Positions 32,062 through 44,727 of a stretch of DNA of 64,000 nt are shown one piece after another. The stretch spans positions 20,457,342 to 20,521,341 of the forward strand of contig OY821745.1 of NCBI GenBank assembly GCA_963682055.1, given 5' to 3'. A model generated the notes under the pieces. That model ran no database searches, was not told where the DNA came from, and saw nothing but the letters and a program-made list of their open reading frames with translations. A program made the translations under genes and the position numbers. Each line of letters opens with the position of its first letter. The first letter of the stretch is position 1. This DNA is from Primula veris (lineage: Eukaryota; Streptophyta; Magnoliopsida; Ericales; Primulaceae).

Positions 32062-34883
32062 AACTAGCTATAGCTAAACAATTAACTAAATTACAATCGT
32101 GCACCATATTAAATTAACTAAAACTAGGGACCTAGTGGTCGGGATAAAATTGTGTATATTTTGTGTGAAAAGCCCCTTTTTACCTTGCAAGTGTACGAGT
32201 ACCGACATAGTAATAAATTTATAATTTACAAGTATATCAAGTCATCAACAAGAATAAGATTATAATCTATTTAAATTAAGTTTCGATTATTGTGTTTTTA
32301 TGCGATAAAACCGGTGCTCTCAAGGTGTAGTTTGTTGTCTTACTTAATCTAGTATGCAAAGAAAACTAACACAAAGGTGAAGGTTGTCAATATTCACACT
32401 ACGCTACCCTCACAGATATAATAAGTGATTGTAGTGTATTACTTGTAAAGAAATTGCAAAAGGTTAAGCAATGGCGTGAGGTGGTAAAGTCATGGAGATG
32501 AAGCACCAATACTCGGCTATGAATGAGAGAAAAATATGAAAAAATGTAGAAGGGTAAGAGAAGATGGGTAAAAAGAAGAGAGGACCAACAGAAATTGAAT
32601 AAAAAAGATTTATGTATTATGAAAAAGACGTACATAGGTCATGCAGTTAGCTACTATTTATACAAGTCACCTCATGAAAATCACGATCTACAACCCTAAA
32701 AACACTGATCCGGGTTGGAAATGATGTGATCTGGCCGGTCACCTGTTTTAGCGAATCAGCGACTACCACGTCATTAAAATTTGTTGTCTCCACGCATGGC
32801 TAATCCGAATCAGAAGCCTTGATTCGAATCACTAGCGGAGATAAAAATTTCTTCCTATTTTTGGCGTATTATCTCTTTCCTTATTGGTCTATTGACTTAT
32901 GACCGAATCTAATCTTTAAAATCTCATATTTTCGGTCCCTTAAGTTTCCTATTCATCAATTATTGTCCCTCAATTCAGCATTTTCACATAATTCAACCTA
33001 AAAAGGCCAAATTAACATAAAATAGATAAAATGATGCAAAATGATAAAATACGTAAAACAAATATAAAAATATCTAAATACGCATTTTTAGATGGGAAAA
33101 ATGATTATAATTAACACCGGAACTATACAATATTCTGGTGTAATCACACCCCCAACAAACTCGATACTTGTTTTTGTCGCTAAGTGATAAATGAATAAGC
33201 GTGATAATTTCTTGAGCAGTAAATCCTAAAACATGAAAAAAAAAAATTAAATAAATAAATAAACAAAATATCTTACTTTCGTGTAAGGCATGATTGCACT
33301 TGGCTCATGAAATAAGTGATTAAACTTGTACCTGGCCCTTAAAGAACGATTTTTGTCTCGTGAGAACTTATAAGTACGATATCCACAAACATCGAAAATT
33401 AGCACACGAAATAAGAAATAAAAATTAAGCTAAGGGGGAAAGCAAATATAAAAGTTTATACCATACCTCCTTCTTATGTCTGAACCAAGTATACTAGCAA
33501 CAAACAAATTATCGAGTACTTCTATCTTCTCTATACACATAAGTCTTACCACCTAATCACACATAAACTTTCATTTGACTTCTTGACGTTCGTCGAGGGG
33601 TTAATCGATCGGGTCACTGGTCTTCTATTGCCATCCAAATTTTAAAATTCAGATTCAATTACTTGGCCGATCAGGTTGATCGATGAGTCTGATCGGTCAA
33701 GTTGACCGATCAGGTCAACTAGTCTTTTAGAAACTTTCGCGAATTTGGGCTTCATGGGATTTGACTCTTCTTAATCTCATTTTTTTAAATTCTGATCACT
33801 TTGCTGCTTCGCTTTGTTCAAGTCTCGTTTTTGCGCTAAATCGAAGCTTTTTCCTACAAAAATGCAAACGCATGCAATTTAACTGAAAAATACATATTTT
33901 ACGAAGTAATTCTTAATTAGGTAATATTTGACTTAAAACTTGTCTAATTATGCCCAAATTAACGCAAAAATATGTAGAATTTCTTGGTTTTATCAACAAT
34001 GTAATACATTAATAGACCGTTTAATAGACATTTCACACAAAGTACATTAAAAAAACTCAAAATATAGCCAATTATATTCATTATTTTTTAATTGTTCCAA
34101 ATTTTAATTTTTTTAAGTTTTTAATGAAATTTGTTCCTTTTTAACAATTTACATCCCAATTACAAAACACTTGAATATTGAATATAAAATCAAAACAAAC
34201 TTAAATTTTTGGTTTTATGACCCTAAGTTTTGCCATTTTTTCAGTTTTGTACCCCAATTCTTAAATTTTTTCATTTTTGTACCCCATATTCGATCTTTTT
34301 CTATTTTATGAGTTTTCTATCCAAAACCCTAACAGGCTATAGACGTTAATGGAATCAGTCATGTGCACGGCACATGCTATTTTACTGTTAAATTTAAGGG
34401 TATTCTGGTCTTTTTCACATGAGTATTCAATTTCAATCGTTGGATCATTACAAAATGATCCTATGGCTCATATATTTTGTATATTAAAATTTTGATTCTA
34501 TCAAATTTACCAAATCAGTCCATTCTTATATATAGACTTACATAGTGACTATTTTGAAGAAAAAAATTCTGAATTCTGAAATTTAGTCCATGGTGCCCTA
34601 ACCCTAAGTGCCCACTCATAGCCATCGTCGCCACATGCACCATTGTCCAAGGTCGATGTGGATGGTCAACGGATCCAGATAGAGGTACAGAGAGAGACAC
34701 GGAGAAACGCATGAGAGATAAAAAGAATAGAGAAAGTGACAAAGGAAGGAGACAGAGAGATAATAGAGGAGATGAAAGAGAGAAACCATTGTCGGCGGAG
34801 CTTAGCAGCGGCAGAGCTCCGGTCTGCTTAGAGAAAAAAAATAAAATCTATATATACATACATATATGAAAGACGAGAGAGAT
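32062..34883. other. Non-coding repeat-like region
   Basis: No gene seen. The phrase TTACCTTGCAAGTGTACGAG (about 32,180) and the block near 33,120-33,260 resemble non-coding parts of plant Ty3/gypsy elements, but there are no paired LTRs or pol. An interrupted palindrome GATCGGTCAAG/TTGACCGATC lies near 33,700 among several GATC-GG motifs. Open frames at 32,399-32,635 and 34,515-34,742 are low-complexity and not convincing. Confidence 0.4.
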
Positions 34884-35779
34884 TAGGGCTAGGAAAAAAT
34901 ACTGAAATTCCGACCCGACCCGTGTCTCGACCCGACAAACTTCGGGATCGGGATCGGGTGGCAATTTTGATTTCGTCGGGTGTACCGAACCGATTTTTTA
35001 ATTAATTTATTTTATTTTATATAACATGATATTTTTTATTTTAACACTAAAAATGCAAATTAATCTATATCAAAATGTTGGTGATAAAAATTGAAACTTG
35101 TAGCTCTAACATGTAATGTAAGCACCCTACCATATGGGATATAACTCTTATTGTTTCATATATTAGTTATATTTAGATAATTATAATATATATTTGTAGT
35201 TTTGAACATATGAGACTATTAAAATAAAAAATATATTTAAATTAAAAAGTTAAATTGTTACATTAAAAAGGATAAATGATCATTATTTTCCATTTATAAA
35301 AATTATAATGATAATGTATCTCATTTAGTATGATAATTGTTACTTGTGTGAATAAAACTAAATAATAAAATAATCTGATAAAAACGTATCAATTTTTTTA
35401 TCAACTCAATTCTTTGTATTTTGACACTATTTTTTCTACTACATGTTAGTTTCTTTTTGCATTTATTAGGAGTGTTATTTACAAACTAATATTATGGTTC
35501 GTGTTAATAACATGTTTAGACAAGCATAACAAAATTATTATTTCTCAAATAATTTTTTTTAATAGAAATGACTTTGTCGTAAAATAAAAAAGATAGGTTG
35601 GGAGATTCAAGATAAAGTTATCCTGACCATACGAGATCCGAAAAATTTGGGTCCCGAAAAAGTCGGGTCCCGACTTTTGTCGGATCGGGATCAAGATTAT
35701 TTTCTCACTTCCAAAAATAATCGGGTCGGGATAAGGGTTGAGTGTCTGTCGGTAAGATCACAACCCTAACCCACCCCTA
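34884..35779 (+). mobile_element. hAT-like non-autonomous element, copy 2
   Basis: 896 bp with ends TAGGGCTAGG and, reversed, TAGGGGTGGG, flanked by AGAGAGAT and AGTGAGAT (7 of 8 identical), as expected for a hAT 8-bp target duplication. Sub-terminal regions are full of CGACCCGAC and TCGGGTC motifs. It aligns in inverted orientation with the element in UGT intron 2 but lacks the insertion nested there. No transposase. Confidence 0.75.
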
Positions 35780-35834
35780 AGTGAGATGATAGACCAAAGA
35801 AAAGGACAGGAAGTGGTAGAGATTAATTGAACAC

Positions 35835-35855
35835 TGTTGTGCGACATATTAACTC

Positions 35856-35898
<43 letters not shown>

Positions 35899-36092
35899 GA
35901 TATGCATAGATATAGAGAGAATATATAGAGACAACAGACGAACTATTTATTCATTAATATGGGTGTACAAAGATACATCAAGAGACCGCCTAACTATCTT
36001 TATATAATAGAGGGTAGGGTTACATATGCTAGGAAAGTCCAAGATAGGCCCAATAGAGTAAGGCCCAAGATGGCCAATAATATCCTACAACA
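35835..36092 (-). repeat. Left LTR (3' LTR) of element C
   Basis: 258 bp including (TA)n at about 35,857-35,895. It shares GACATATTA-CTCGGTATA, AGAGACAACAGA and AGGCCCAA-AT-GCCAATAAT with 42,603-42,830. A TATATAAAG box is present on the minus strand near 36,000. Confidence 0.85.
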
Positions 36093-37100
36093 CTCCCCCT
36101 TTGGACGTCTTGATTTATTCGTCTCCAGGTTGTCGATCTGAGTCGAGTTCATTCGCAATACTAAACATATAAAACATTAGGGTTGGAAAACCCAGCGTGG
36201 GACAAAACCGGTACCTAAGACAAACTGTGTAACAGAATGATATATGCCGAAATTCCATGTAAGTAACTAACCACAAAACAGTATGTCTCATCAAAACATT
36301 GTCAGAGCAAACCCAATGGGAAAATCTCTGATCGAAGGAAAAAGAGTGTAACAGTGGTAGTAGTAGGGGATCAACCACAAAACAGGTGCCTCATCAAAAC
36401 CTTGCTAGAGTAAACCCAGTAGGAAAAACTTATAGTCGAAGGACAAAAGAGTACACAGTGGTAAAAAGTATACAACATGATACTCCCACTAATTTCGGCA
36501 ATGTTAAGTGAGATATGATGGAAACATGTCTCGTTAAAAACCTTGCCAAGGAAAACATAGTGGGAAAAAACCTTGGTCTAAGGACAAAAAGAGTACACGA
36601 GCATGCGACTGGATGCTCCCCCTCACTTGCCCACGACAGGGTGCGAGAATTTTGACTAAGTAGTAATTAGTGCAATAAGCATTCACCTGGATGCTTTTCC
36701 TCACTTGCACACGACTGGGTGCAAGAATTTCATATTTTAAGAAAGAGTACGAGCATTCGACTGGATGCTTCATTTACTTACACAGGCATGGATGTAAGAA
36801 AATCCAACATGGAATAGAACGAGCATTCAAATGGATGCTCTTAAACTTCATATGTGAAGATTTATTTCGGCGAGAAATGCTAAATAGCATAATCTAGTTA
36901 TGTCTCTCTTGATCGATAACAACAAGCTGTCCCAAATAAGACAAGTGTTTTATCTGGATCGTGAGACAGAGAATATGTAATTCAAATATGGCTAATACTA
37001 GCTCAAAGCCATATACACTCTCTAGTCGTCTCATAGAGTACGAGTAGATCATAGTGATTCGTTTGGAGTCATTCCAAGACCTTCAAGATATCGCCTTATT
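36093..37100 (-). repeat. 3' non-coding repeats of element C
   Basis: On the plus strand CAAAACCTTGC-AG-GTAAACCCAGTAGGA-type modules recur about every 70-180 bp (36,280-36,590). They are followed by several GAGCATTCGACTGGATGCT and CTTGCCCACGACAGGGTG-type modules (36,595-36,840). The same two module types occur in inverse orientation in element D at 62,735-63,330. The function of such arrays is unknown. Confidence 0.65.
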
Positions 37101-40100
37101 CCTAATGGTAAAGACATACCATGTTAGGAATATCTCTTATGCGGGTCTGATAAGTAATCGGCATCAGTATAACAGAAAAAAGGGTTGCGTTAATTCGAGT
37201 ACCGAAGGGGGTAGTTACACTCGATGATGCAAAATGGGATAAGACAAGCCCTCATCCACAGTTACCTAAAGATAATGGGAAAATGTCTTTTATGTCATTT
37301 CGATGGCAGCGTGTTAGCGTGATGTTGTGTCGAACTATACTATTCATAGCAGACGAGATGTTTGTCCTAACACATTAGACCAAGTATAATGATGCGCTTA
37401 TTGTACTTAGATATGAACATCATGGTTCAATATCTCTTCATCGTCGTATCAGGGACGGACTAGGTCTATATCAATGTCTAGTGATCGAACGATCATGGGA
37501 GAATTTGATGACTCAGCATCATGATGACTAAAATGTCATAACACCTTCTGGGTTTAGTCTGAATCATGAACTTAAATTCAATCTTTACGGGACTCGATCA
37601 TCAGGCCGAGTCACTATCGTGTTTTTCCAAGATCCTTTATCTCGAAGGCAAATCCAAAAACGGATTGCGTAATAAAACAAGCAAGGGCATAAAACGTGTC
37701 TCTACGTATCCTAAGCCGATCAAGTAATCACTTAAGCGGTATACCACCTCCGCTCGGATTTTATAATCCATATAGTGAATCTCTCAATTAATTGAGAACA
37801 TGCTCCATGGTAAGGAATTACTTTATTCAAGCACATGAAGTCACATAGTGACCTTCATCTATACCTATAGTCTAAATCCCCACAGAGATAAAATCATGAC
37901 CACAATCATATACTGCATAATCAGTTTTCCAAAAACTACTAAATTGATAAAGTAGTGGACCGTTATAACGTCCATTACGAGGAAATAAATCATCTCGTAA
38001 TCAATTCCAAAGTGTGAGAGAAGCCTTGTGCTACTAGGCGAGCATTCTATAATCTCATCATTCTCATCACTATTCCTTACGAATAACCAAATAAACGAAC
38101 TCATTTAACATGGGTGGTGTTGGAGTTACAGGTCCGAACACACTTTCGCTAAGGAGTCTACTTGGATTGCAAGTTTTCATTAGTCTAGTCTATTCTACGT
38201 TGACTTCAGGCAACGGTACATGGTTCCCTGTCATAATTTATTCATATTATCAGTCGCCACCGAACATATGAACAATTAATCAATGACAGTCACGTTTCAC
38301 TTCAATATCGTCTAAGATATCATGATCGACAGATATTTCAAGATTATCAGGATGTGGAGGAATCACACATCTCATAGATCATTTATAATCTTGTGCGACA
38401 AACGAGTTTCAGTTCACCACCTCTGGGGCTGAACGAATTAAGAACCGGTCAACTTCCTCATATTTTGGGAAGGACGATAGACTGACGGCCGACGGTAGCG
38501 TTCTTTGCTTGGCGGGTTCGGCCAAAACAACGTGTTACGACAGGAACACGGCATCGGACAGGGACATCAATCCTTGCAAGCATTTTGCAGCAGGTATAAA
38601 TGATATCGTGACATCTCATAAAGCCAATAAATACTTATAGCATTTAGTTAGAATTGAGAGAGTCTATGCACTTACTTATCACTAAGTGCAGTTTTGGGGA
38701 TCAAGCTAAGACTGAGTGGGTTATGCCACGTTATTTCACGTTGTTCCTTATCAACGGTAACATACAAATCTCCCCCTAACGACGGGGAGAACAGTCTTAG
38801 CGATGTCACTTTTGCATATCATGCGGTAAAGAGATCGCCTGTCAAGTTTACTCTATCAAATAATAGGCAAGGAATTCATAATCGACTTATGTCCTCTTCA
38901 GAGGTCCATATTTTGAACGCTATAACGGCTCAATCAAAATATTAAGCACTCAAACACGCGTTCATATGAGGCGTCTGGCTCATAACCAGTTACCAACTGG
39001 TACGCATTTAGTGTTTTGAGTGACTATGGGCCTCAGACGGACCAATACAGCAATATGCAATGTATTGTGACCCCACACAGAAATATATAGGTACGCATCA
39101 CCAAATAACGCGTGCAATCATTTGCAACCGCTTAAAGTTTCTGTGAGTCCACTTTGAGTCGGAACATAATCAACATTATGTTCAATTCCCAAAGTCAAGT
39201 AATATAAATCAAAATTTCGATTCTTACTCTTCGGCATTATCAAATCAACTCGACTTTTCAAGGTAATCCGGATCATAAACCATCAACTTAATGATAGGGC
39301 TAAAAGTTTGGAAAAATGCTGCATTTTTATGGACAACAATAATCATGTGACCATATTGTCGATGCATCAACCATAACCATAAATTTTTAATGGTCCATCT
39401 TATGGTTGGATAAGTCTACAACAATTCCTTCAATTCTTTACAAGAATTATACGAGTCCATTTCGTGATCTTTACACATATTAGTCTTCAAAAGTGAGCAT
39501 TAGTGGCATGAATTTCGGATTAATCACAAAATATATCCTCAAAGAGAATCCAAATGCGATGTGATTATAAAATAAGCATCGTCTTTTGACCCGGGAATAT
39601 CACATCCGGTCAATGCCACAATATCAAAATGCTCTTATCAATCGACGACAGGCGAATGATAGTACAGACAATCATGTCTTAGCATCTAAATCATTTATCA
39701 ATCGACGACAGGCAAAATAATAAGGTAAATTTAAATGCCTTTAAAAAATATGGTAGCAACCACTTGAAAGACATTTCAACTCCTCTAAAATACGCTTTTG
39801 ATGGTATTGAATGGAGGTTATGTAAAGAAATTTAATTTTTTCATGAGCTATTACCATATAACACAGGTTTTCTCAAATATTTTATAACTCAACAAGGTAC
39901 GGCAGGACCTACATGAGTATAAGGCCTCATATTTGACAAATCAATTTTGGTTTTACCAAATATTTCGATTTGGAATGGCAGGTCCAGAATCGTTGTCAAC
40001 GAGTACTCTTTTAGGCAAGTAGTTGGTGAAATTATTTTGTACACTGTTACCCACTATTTCCAGAAAAATCAACTACCACACAAGTGTTGCCTAAAATTTC

Positions 40101-41450
40101 ATAATTTAAAATTTGGACACATTTGTTAAAGGAATTTGCTCAAATAATACTTTAAATTAATTCAAAAAATTTCGTAAACAGGAAAACCATAATTCAAAAG
40201 TATGTCCAAATGAAAAAATCATAATTTAAATGGAAAAACATAATCCAGATGATCGAAAAATCGGCTAAATGATTTAACAAAATCAATAAAAAAAGGTATC
40301 AAACTCATTTGAGCCACAACCGGGGGTCTCAAGAGTTTCCTTTCAGTTAACTTTAACCACATTAGCATCGGCTTTTTCAACTTTATACTAGTTTTGAACT
40401 ATTTAAGGAGTAGCCGGGAATGTCATCGGTCATTTATAGTAGAGATTGGCTCCTTGAGCATTGTCTCTTACTTTGGGACGACTTGCCAAATTGTTCCTTT
40501 CAAAACTGCATAGGTGCCACATATCTTCAGTTCAGACAATTGTCTAAACCTCACTTGGCTAAGCAATTCGTCGGGATCGTGACAGTTCGAGACAAATAAA
40601 ACTTGTCACGGTCCTCGATTCGTGGAAAAAAATATACACGAAGAGCATTAGTATCAGATAAACAATTCGCCATTGACCCAATAGGATTAAAACTGCTCAT
40701 CGGGACATTTTTTTTTTTATCCAATAACAGATGGGCAATGAAGGAACATGATGAATATAAATTCACGATACTGCTTATGGAATACAATTTCCAAGCTAGT
40801 ATTTTGGTGAATGATCGCTCCAATATGTCAATTTCAGATATTTGTTCACCATAGATGTCATCACGCCTCAAATATGGCAGCGGAATAAAATCAACGCATT
40901 TGCCTTCATCTTATGAGACACAACAAGCTCGTGTTTTACTCATCAAAGATGACATCCAAAAAATTGGGCATCATATTTTCACATATCAGGGTGACTAACA
41001 TGTGGTGACGTAATAACATCAACGTCTAAACAGTCATTTCACAAGTATGGTTTGCGATTTCTTCATCATAGATGACATCTAACATGTGTTGGTAGTTCTG
41101 GATTAGTTATCATATAAAACGACCGGTTTATATGTTTATGGTTTGCACAAGCACAAACTTTGTTTCGAAACGATAGGTTCGAAAATAGTTTTGCTTTTAA
41201 TGTGAATTGGTTCTCATTGATCGAACGACGGGTCGATATTGAGACACCAATTCGGCGAAACATACATCACTATATAAACACACTCGGAGAAATTATTATT
41301 TAGTCAACCCCTTTCGGTAGCTCTAATTGAACACGACCAGGAAAAACCGTGAGGGTGGAGGGCATGGATGCCACTTCAAACCCGACCTCATTAGGATATC
41401 GACTTCTGCCTATATCTTTCCTAGACGTCGTATCCTAATAGGTGAGTCTA
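37101..41450 (-). pseudogene. Element C gag-pol relic
   Basis: Reading leftwards, the minus strand holds copia pieces in order. Integrase end and connection are mirrored by element D at 60,450-60,960. An RT stretch at 38,104-37,865 contains DYEMIYFLVMDVITVHYFIN and LVVFGKL, like the plant copia phrase around VMDVITFRYLISLVV. Many stops and shifts destroy it. The overlapping plus-strand frames at 38,694-38,945 and 40,603-40,854 are antisense shadows. Confidence 0.7.
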
Positions 41451-41824
41451 GTTGGGGAAGGTTCATAATTTTTCCAACTTAAATGTGAAAATATATGATT
41501 TCGCAAATTACCATATTTTGGACATGGCAGTAATTAAATATAGATTGTACATGCTTGCATGATTAAATAATATAGAAGTAGATGGTAGTACATATTAGGA
41601 CAATCTAAATTTACCAATTTACACTTAGTAAGATATAACATAATATTTTATTATTCTATTGCTATATGTGTAAGTTACATGATAATTAAATTATGTATGT
41701 AAGTAATATATTCTTAATTATCAATTAATTCTATATGATAATTTTAACATGCAAAGAGTTTAAATTTACATGGAAACATATCAATTTATTTAATTAACAT
41801 GTAATTTTTATTCACTTTCCTTTT

Positions 41825-41825
41825 A

Positions 41826-41890
<65 letters not shown>
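41825..41890. repeat. (TA)n microsatellite
   Basis: About 30 uninterrupted TA units inside element C, near its gag end. A second TA tract lies in the left LTR. Confidence 0.95.
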
Positions 41891-41891
<1 letters not shown>

Positions 41892-42590
41892 GTGAATATT
41901 TATAGACCGAATATTGACTTTTATAACACATATATACATGTAATATACTACATGGAGTATCTCTGTAATTTCAGCAAACTATATATCTATTTACAGCATT
42001 ATTACAGATTCAGTCCATAATTTTAGACAAATTTCAGTTTAGTCCTTTAGTAATTAACATGCACCGTCAATAGTTTCAGCAAATTACAAAACAGTACTAC
42101 TGTTTTCAGTATACAACATATTCAGTCCGACAAATTATTACATGTTTACAATAACAATTGTTTAAATTCTTGCTATTGACAATTATTTCAATTATCACAT
42201 ACTCAGGTTACATATAAGTACACGGTACACAATGCTGACAAACGTGTGGTTATATTTTATAGCCTTTTAACATGCAATAGGATCTAACAATACACATGGC
42301 AAGTTTTATTACGTTGCGATTTTACAGTCATTAGTATTCAAATTACTACCAATGGTTGTTAACCTACAGATCATGCAACGCATACACAGACAGTAAACAT
42401 GCGGTTATAGTGTTACCAGACAAAATTAGGTTTTGAAAAATTATGTACCTTCCGCACGGTATGTTGGTGAAGATTGATATAACAATAAACTAATAAAAAT
42501 CGGATAAACCTCAAGCTTTATAAATACCCAATATCCGTGCGTTTACCCAAAATCTCTAATATCCGCGAGCGTATTCTATTCTCGGGCAAA

Positions 42591-42602
42591 GTGCCGATAA
42601 CG
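42591..42602 (-). other. Primer-binding-site-like sequence of element C
   Basis: On the minus strand CGTTATCGGCAC starts at the base after the LTR end, then TTTGC. Element D has CGTTATCAGCAC then TTTGC at the same place. It does not match the 3' end of tRNA-iMet; the anticodon arm of tRNA-Ile(AAU) is a better candidate. Confidence 0.55.
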
Positions 42603-42830
42603 TGTTGTGTGACATATTAGCTCGGTATATATATATATGAGATATGTATAGATATAGAGAATATAGAGAGACAACAGAATTGTTTATTTATTAATATGAG
42701 TATACAAATATACATCAATAGACCCCCTTAACCCTCTTTATATAATAGATGGTAGAGTTACATATGCTATAAAAGACCAAGATATGTTCAATAGATTAAG
42801 GCCCAAAATTGCCAATAATATCATACAACA
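42603..42830 (-). repeat. Right LTR (5' LTR) of element C
   Basis: 228 bp, TGTTGTGTGAC to TCATACAACA. It pairs with 35,835-36,092; the length difference is mostly the TA tract. Confidence 0.85.
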
Positions 42831-43020
42831 AACCCTATATTATGCAGTCGTAACAGATTCCGATTTTTTTAAAATGGTATCTTATCTTAATGTAAAAGAA
42901 TATGGGTACAGGGTGTCAAAACCTAGTAATAAATATGTTAATAGTGTATAAGACTTCAGTTTTTCCCAATTATGTTGACTTACTTGGTATCTAAATGATG
43001 CTCACTTTTTTTAAATATGG

Positions 43021-43383
43021 TGATGAAGGGTGCTGGTAAGGGTTGCTAAGTCTTGTCGAAAGGATGTTAACAAAAGAACATAGAAGATTTAAAGACCAGA
43101 GAGACAAGTATTGTAAACCAATTGTTATTTTCTTGAACGAATAATAATGATGAGACTAAACTCTTTAAATAATTCATGACAAGCCCATGGTTTAGCCTCG
43201 TTAGTCAATGTGGTGGGATAATAAATCCTTAACTAAATACAAATTATGAACCAAGTAGAAATACTAATACTAATCTAAATGGAAGTATCAAATACTAATA
43301 CTAATCTAATTAGGAATAGCAATGCGTCACGAGACGGTACCTTTCGCCATGTTCAGGCCGAACGGCAAGGTCTCCCTACATCA
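43021..43383 (-). repeat. Left LTR (3' LTR) of element E
   Basis: 363 bp. It shares GTTGCTAAGTCTTG, GAAGATTTAAA-AC-AGAGAGACAAG, ATACTAATACTAATCTAA and AGGCCGAAC-GCA-GGT with the split right LTR. Confidence 0.8.
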
Positions 43384-43560
43384 CTCCTTCCCCCTTGAAA
43401 ACAATCTTGTCCCCAAGGTTGTAGAACCTTGGAGACCTTTCGTCTTCCACGATCTGGCGGAAGCCCCTGAACACTCCTCCATCCACTAAAGCGCCTCAAC
43501 TCTATCAGGTGGCCAACCAAGCAAATATCCCAAGCCATAGATAAGTATCATATTCCTCAT
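43384..43560 (-). pseudogene. Relic of the pol 3' end in element E
   Basis: Just inside the polypurine tract the minus strand reads NLGDKIVFKG before it ends, like the NLEDKV-x-GG ending of many plant Ty3/gypsy polyproteins. Upstream it is out of frame and unrecognisable. Confidence 0.4.
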
Positions 43561-44129
43561 CTTCGGCCCATGACCAAACGAGCTATCCTCAAACCAAATA
43601 CCAAAGAGAACACGGAAACATCCTCTCATAGCCCAATGCTCCAATCCCGACAAGATCTCTCGTCCAAGAATATCACAGAACTCTAACTTGAGCTTCGTCC
43701 TATCAACAATGCTCTCCCAATCCGAAAGCTAGCACTCCCGCCTAGAATGGGTTAATCTAATCGCTCGGCGTTTTACCACTCGATGCATAGAAACTCAACA
43801 TATACTCGTCTATCGTGTCCGATCATTTCTCTTCGGAAACCCTTTTCCTCTCCACCTCTTGAAAATAAACCTTTCTCTCAAGGTTTGATTTAGCGTGATC
43901 CCATGGATAACCAGTCAAAATCGAATAAAACATGTTATTTAAGTTCACCCAACCATACGTATTTAGAAAATAATAACAAACTCCATGAGAATCCAAATGA
44001 ATCAATTTCAGTGGGCAATCACATATATACGTCACCTCCAAAAAGTTTTATAAGAATGTGGCCCCTTTTGCTATGCCAAAAACAAAATTTCTCCAAGACA
44101 TGACAAATCTGCAGAAATAACTTGAAAAC

Positions 44130-44620
44130 GCGCCGCTGACTTCAAAAAATTCATATCTCCCAAATCGTATACCCAAATGAAGCGATTCAAATTGGAGAAC
44201 ATTCCTCACTGTCATTCCTATAAACTCTTCAAACAGTTTCAGAAAATAACTCCGTTGGCTATTCCAAAATATAAGTTTTGCCAGCTGCGATGAGTAAGTA
44301 CACTTTCTGCTGAACAGTTTGCCAAACTTTAAAAAGCCACAACTCCTTAAACATTTACCCAAATTCACCGATTCAAATTGGAAAATACTTTCTATGGTCT
44401 TGGCTAAATTCTCGCTGAAATTTGTCAGAAAATAAGAAACTGAACGGTCCTAAAATATACTTTTACTTAGCGTTGTCATATCTGTACAGTTTTCTCCAAA
44501 CCTTTTGTTGAATTTTAAAAACTCATAACTCAAGTTTCGCTCATCCAAACACCTTGATTCAAGTTGAAAAACGTCTGTATGTGTCCGTACTACAACTTCG
44601 CCAGGCAGGTCGTAAATATA
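44130..44620 (-). repeat. Three diverged 186-bp tandem units in element E
   Basis: Phrases such as ACCCAAAT-AAGCGATTCAAA then TTGGAGAAC, TTCACCGATTCAAATTGGAA and CCTTGATTCAAGTTGAAAAA recur at about 44,175, 44,360 and 44,550. Each is preceded by CATA/CACAACTC and followed by a cysteine/serine-poor T-rich stretch. The period is about 186 bp. There is no stable reading frame across units. Confidence 0.6.
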
Positions 44621-44727
44621 ACTTCGTTTAATATGATTAATATCCAGTTTTTCCATCAACGTCAAATCTGCCAGATTTTTTTCTCTTTCTATTTCATCTT
44701 TTTGTTAGTTAATTTCTTAAACAACTT

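Larger units (their letters stand above)
35835..42830 (-). mobile_element. Ty1/copia retrotransposon C, old and inactive
   Basis: A 7.0-kb minus-strand element with LTRs 35,835-36,092 and 42,603-42,830 (TGTTGTG...ACAACA) and flanks AACAC/AACCC, a likely target duplication with one change. A polypurine-tract complement CTCCCCCTTTGG follows the left LTR. A primer-site-like CGTTATCGGCAC (minus strand) adjoins the right LTR. The interior aligns inversely with element D. The LTRs differ at many positions and in the length of a TA repeat. All frames are broken. Confidence 0.85.

Noticed and set aside
38694..38945. 83-codon frame conserved between elements C and D (also 60,464-60,715 on the minus strand), with a neighbouring conserved frame at 60,769-60,972
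   Set aside because: In both elements it runs antisense to the copia integrase/linker region, whose sense translation is recognisable (SLGGD...RREVTWH, ARIDVPVG). Conservation is explained by common descent of the pol sequence.
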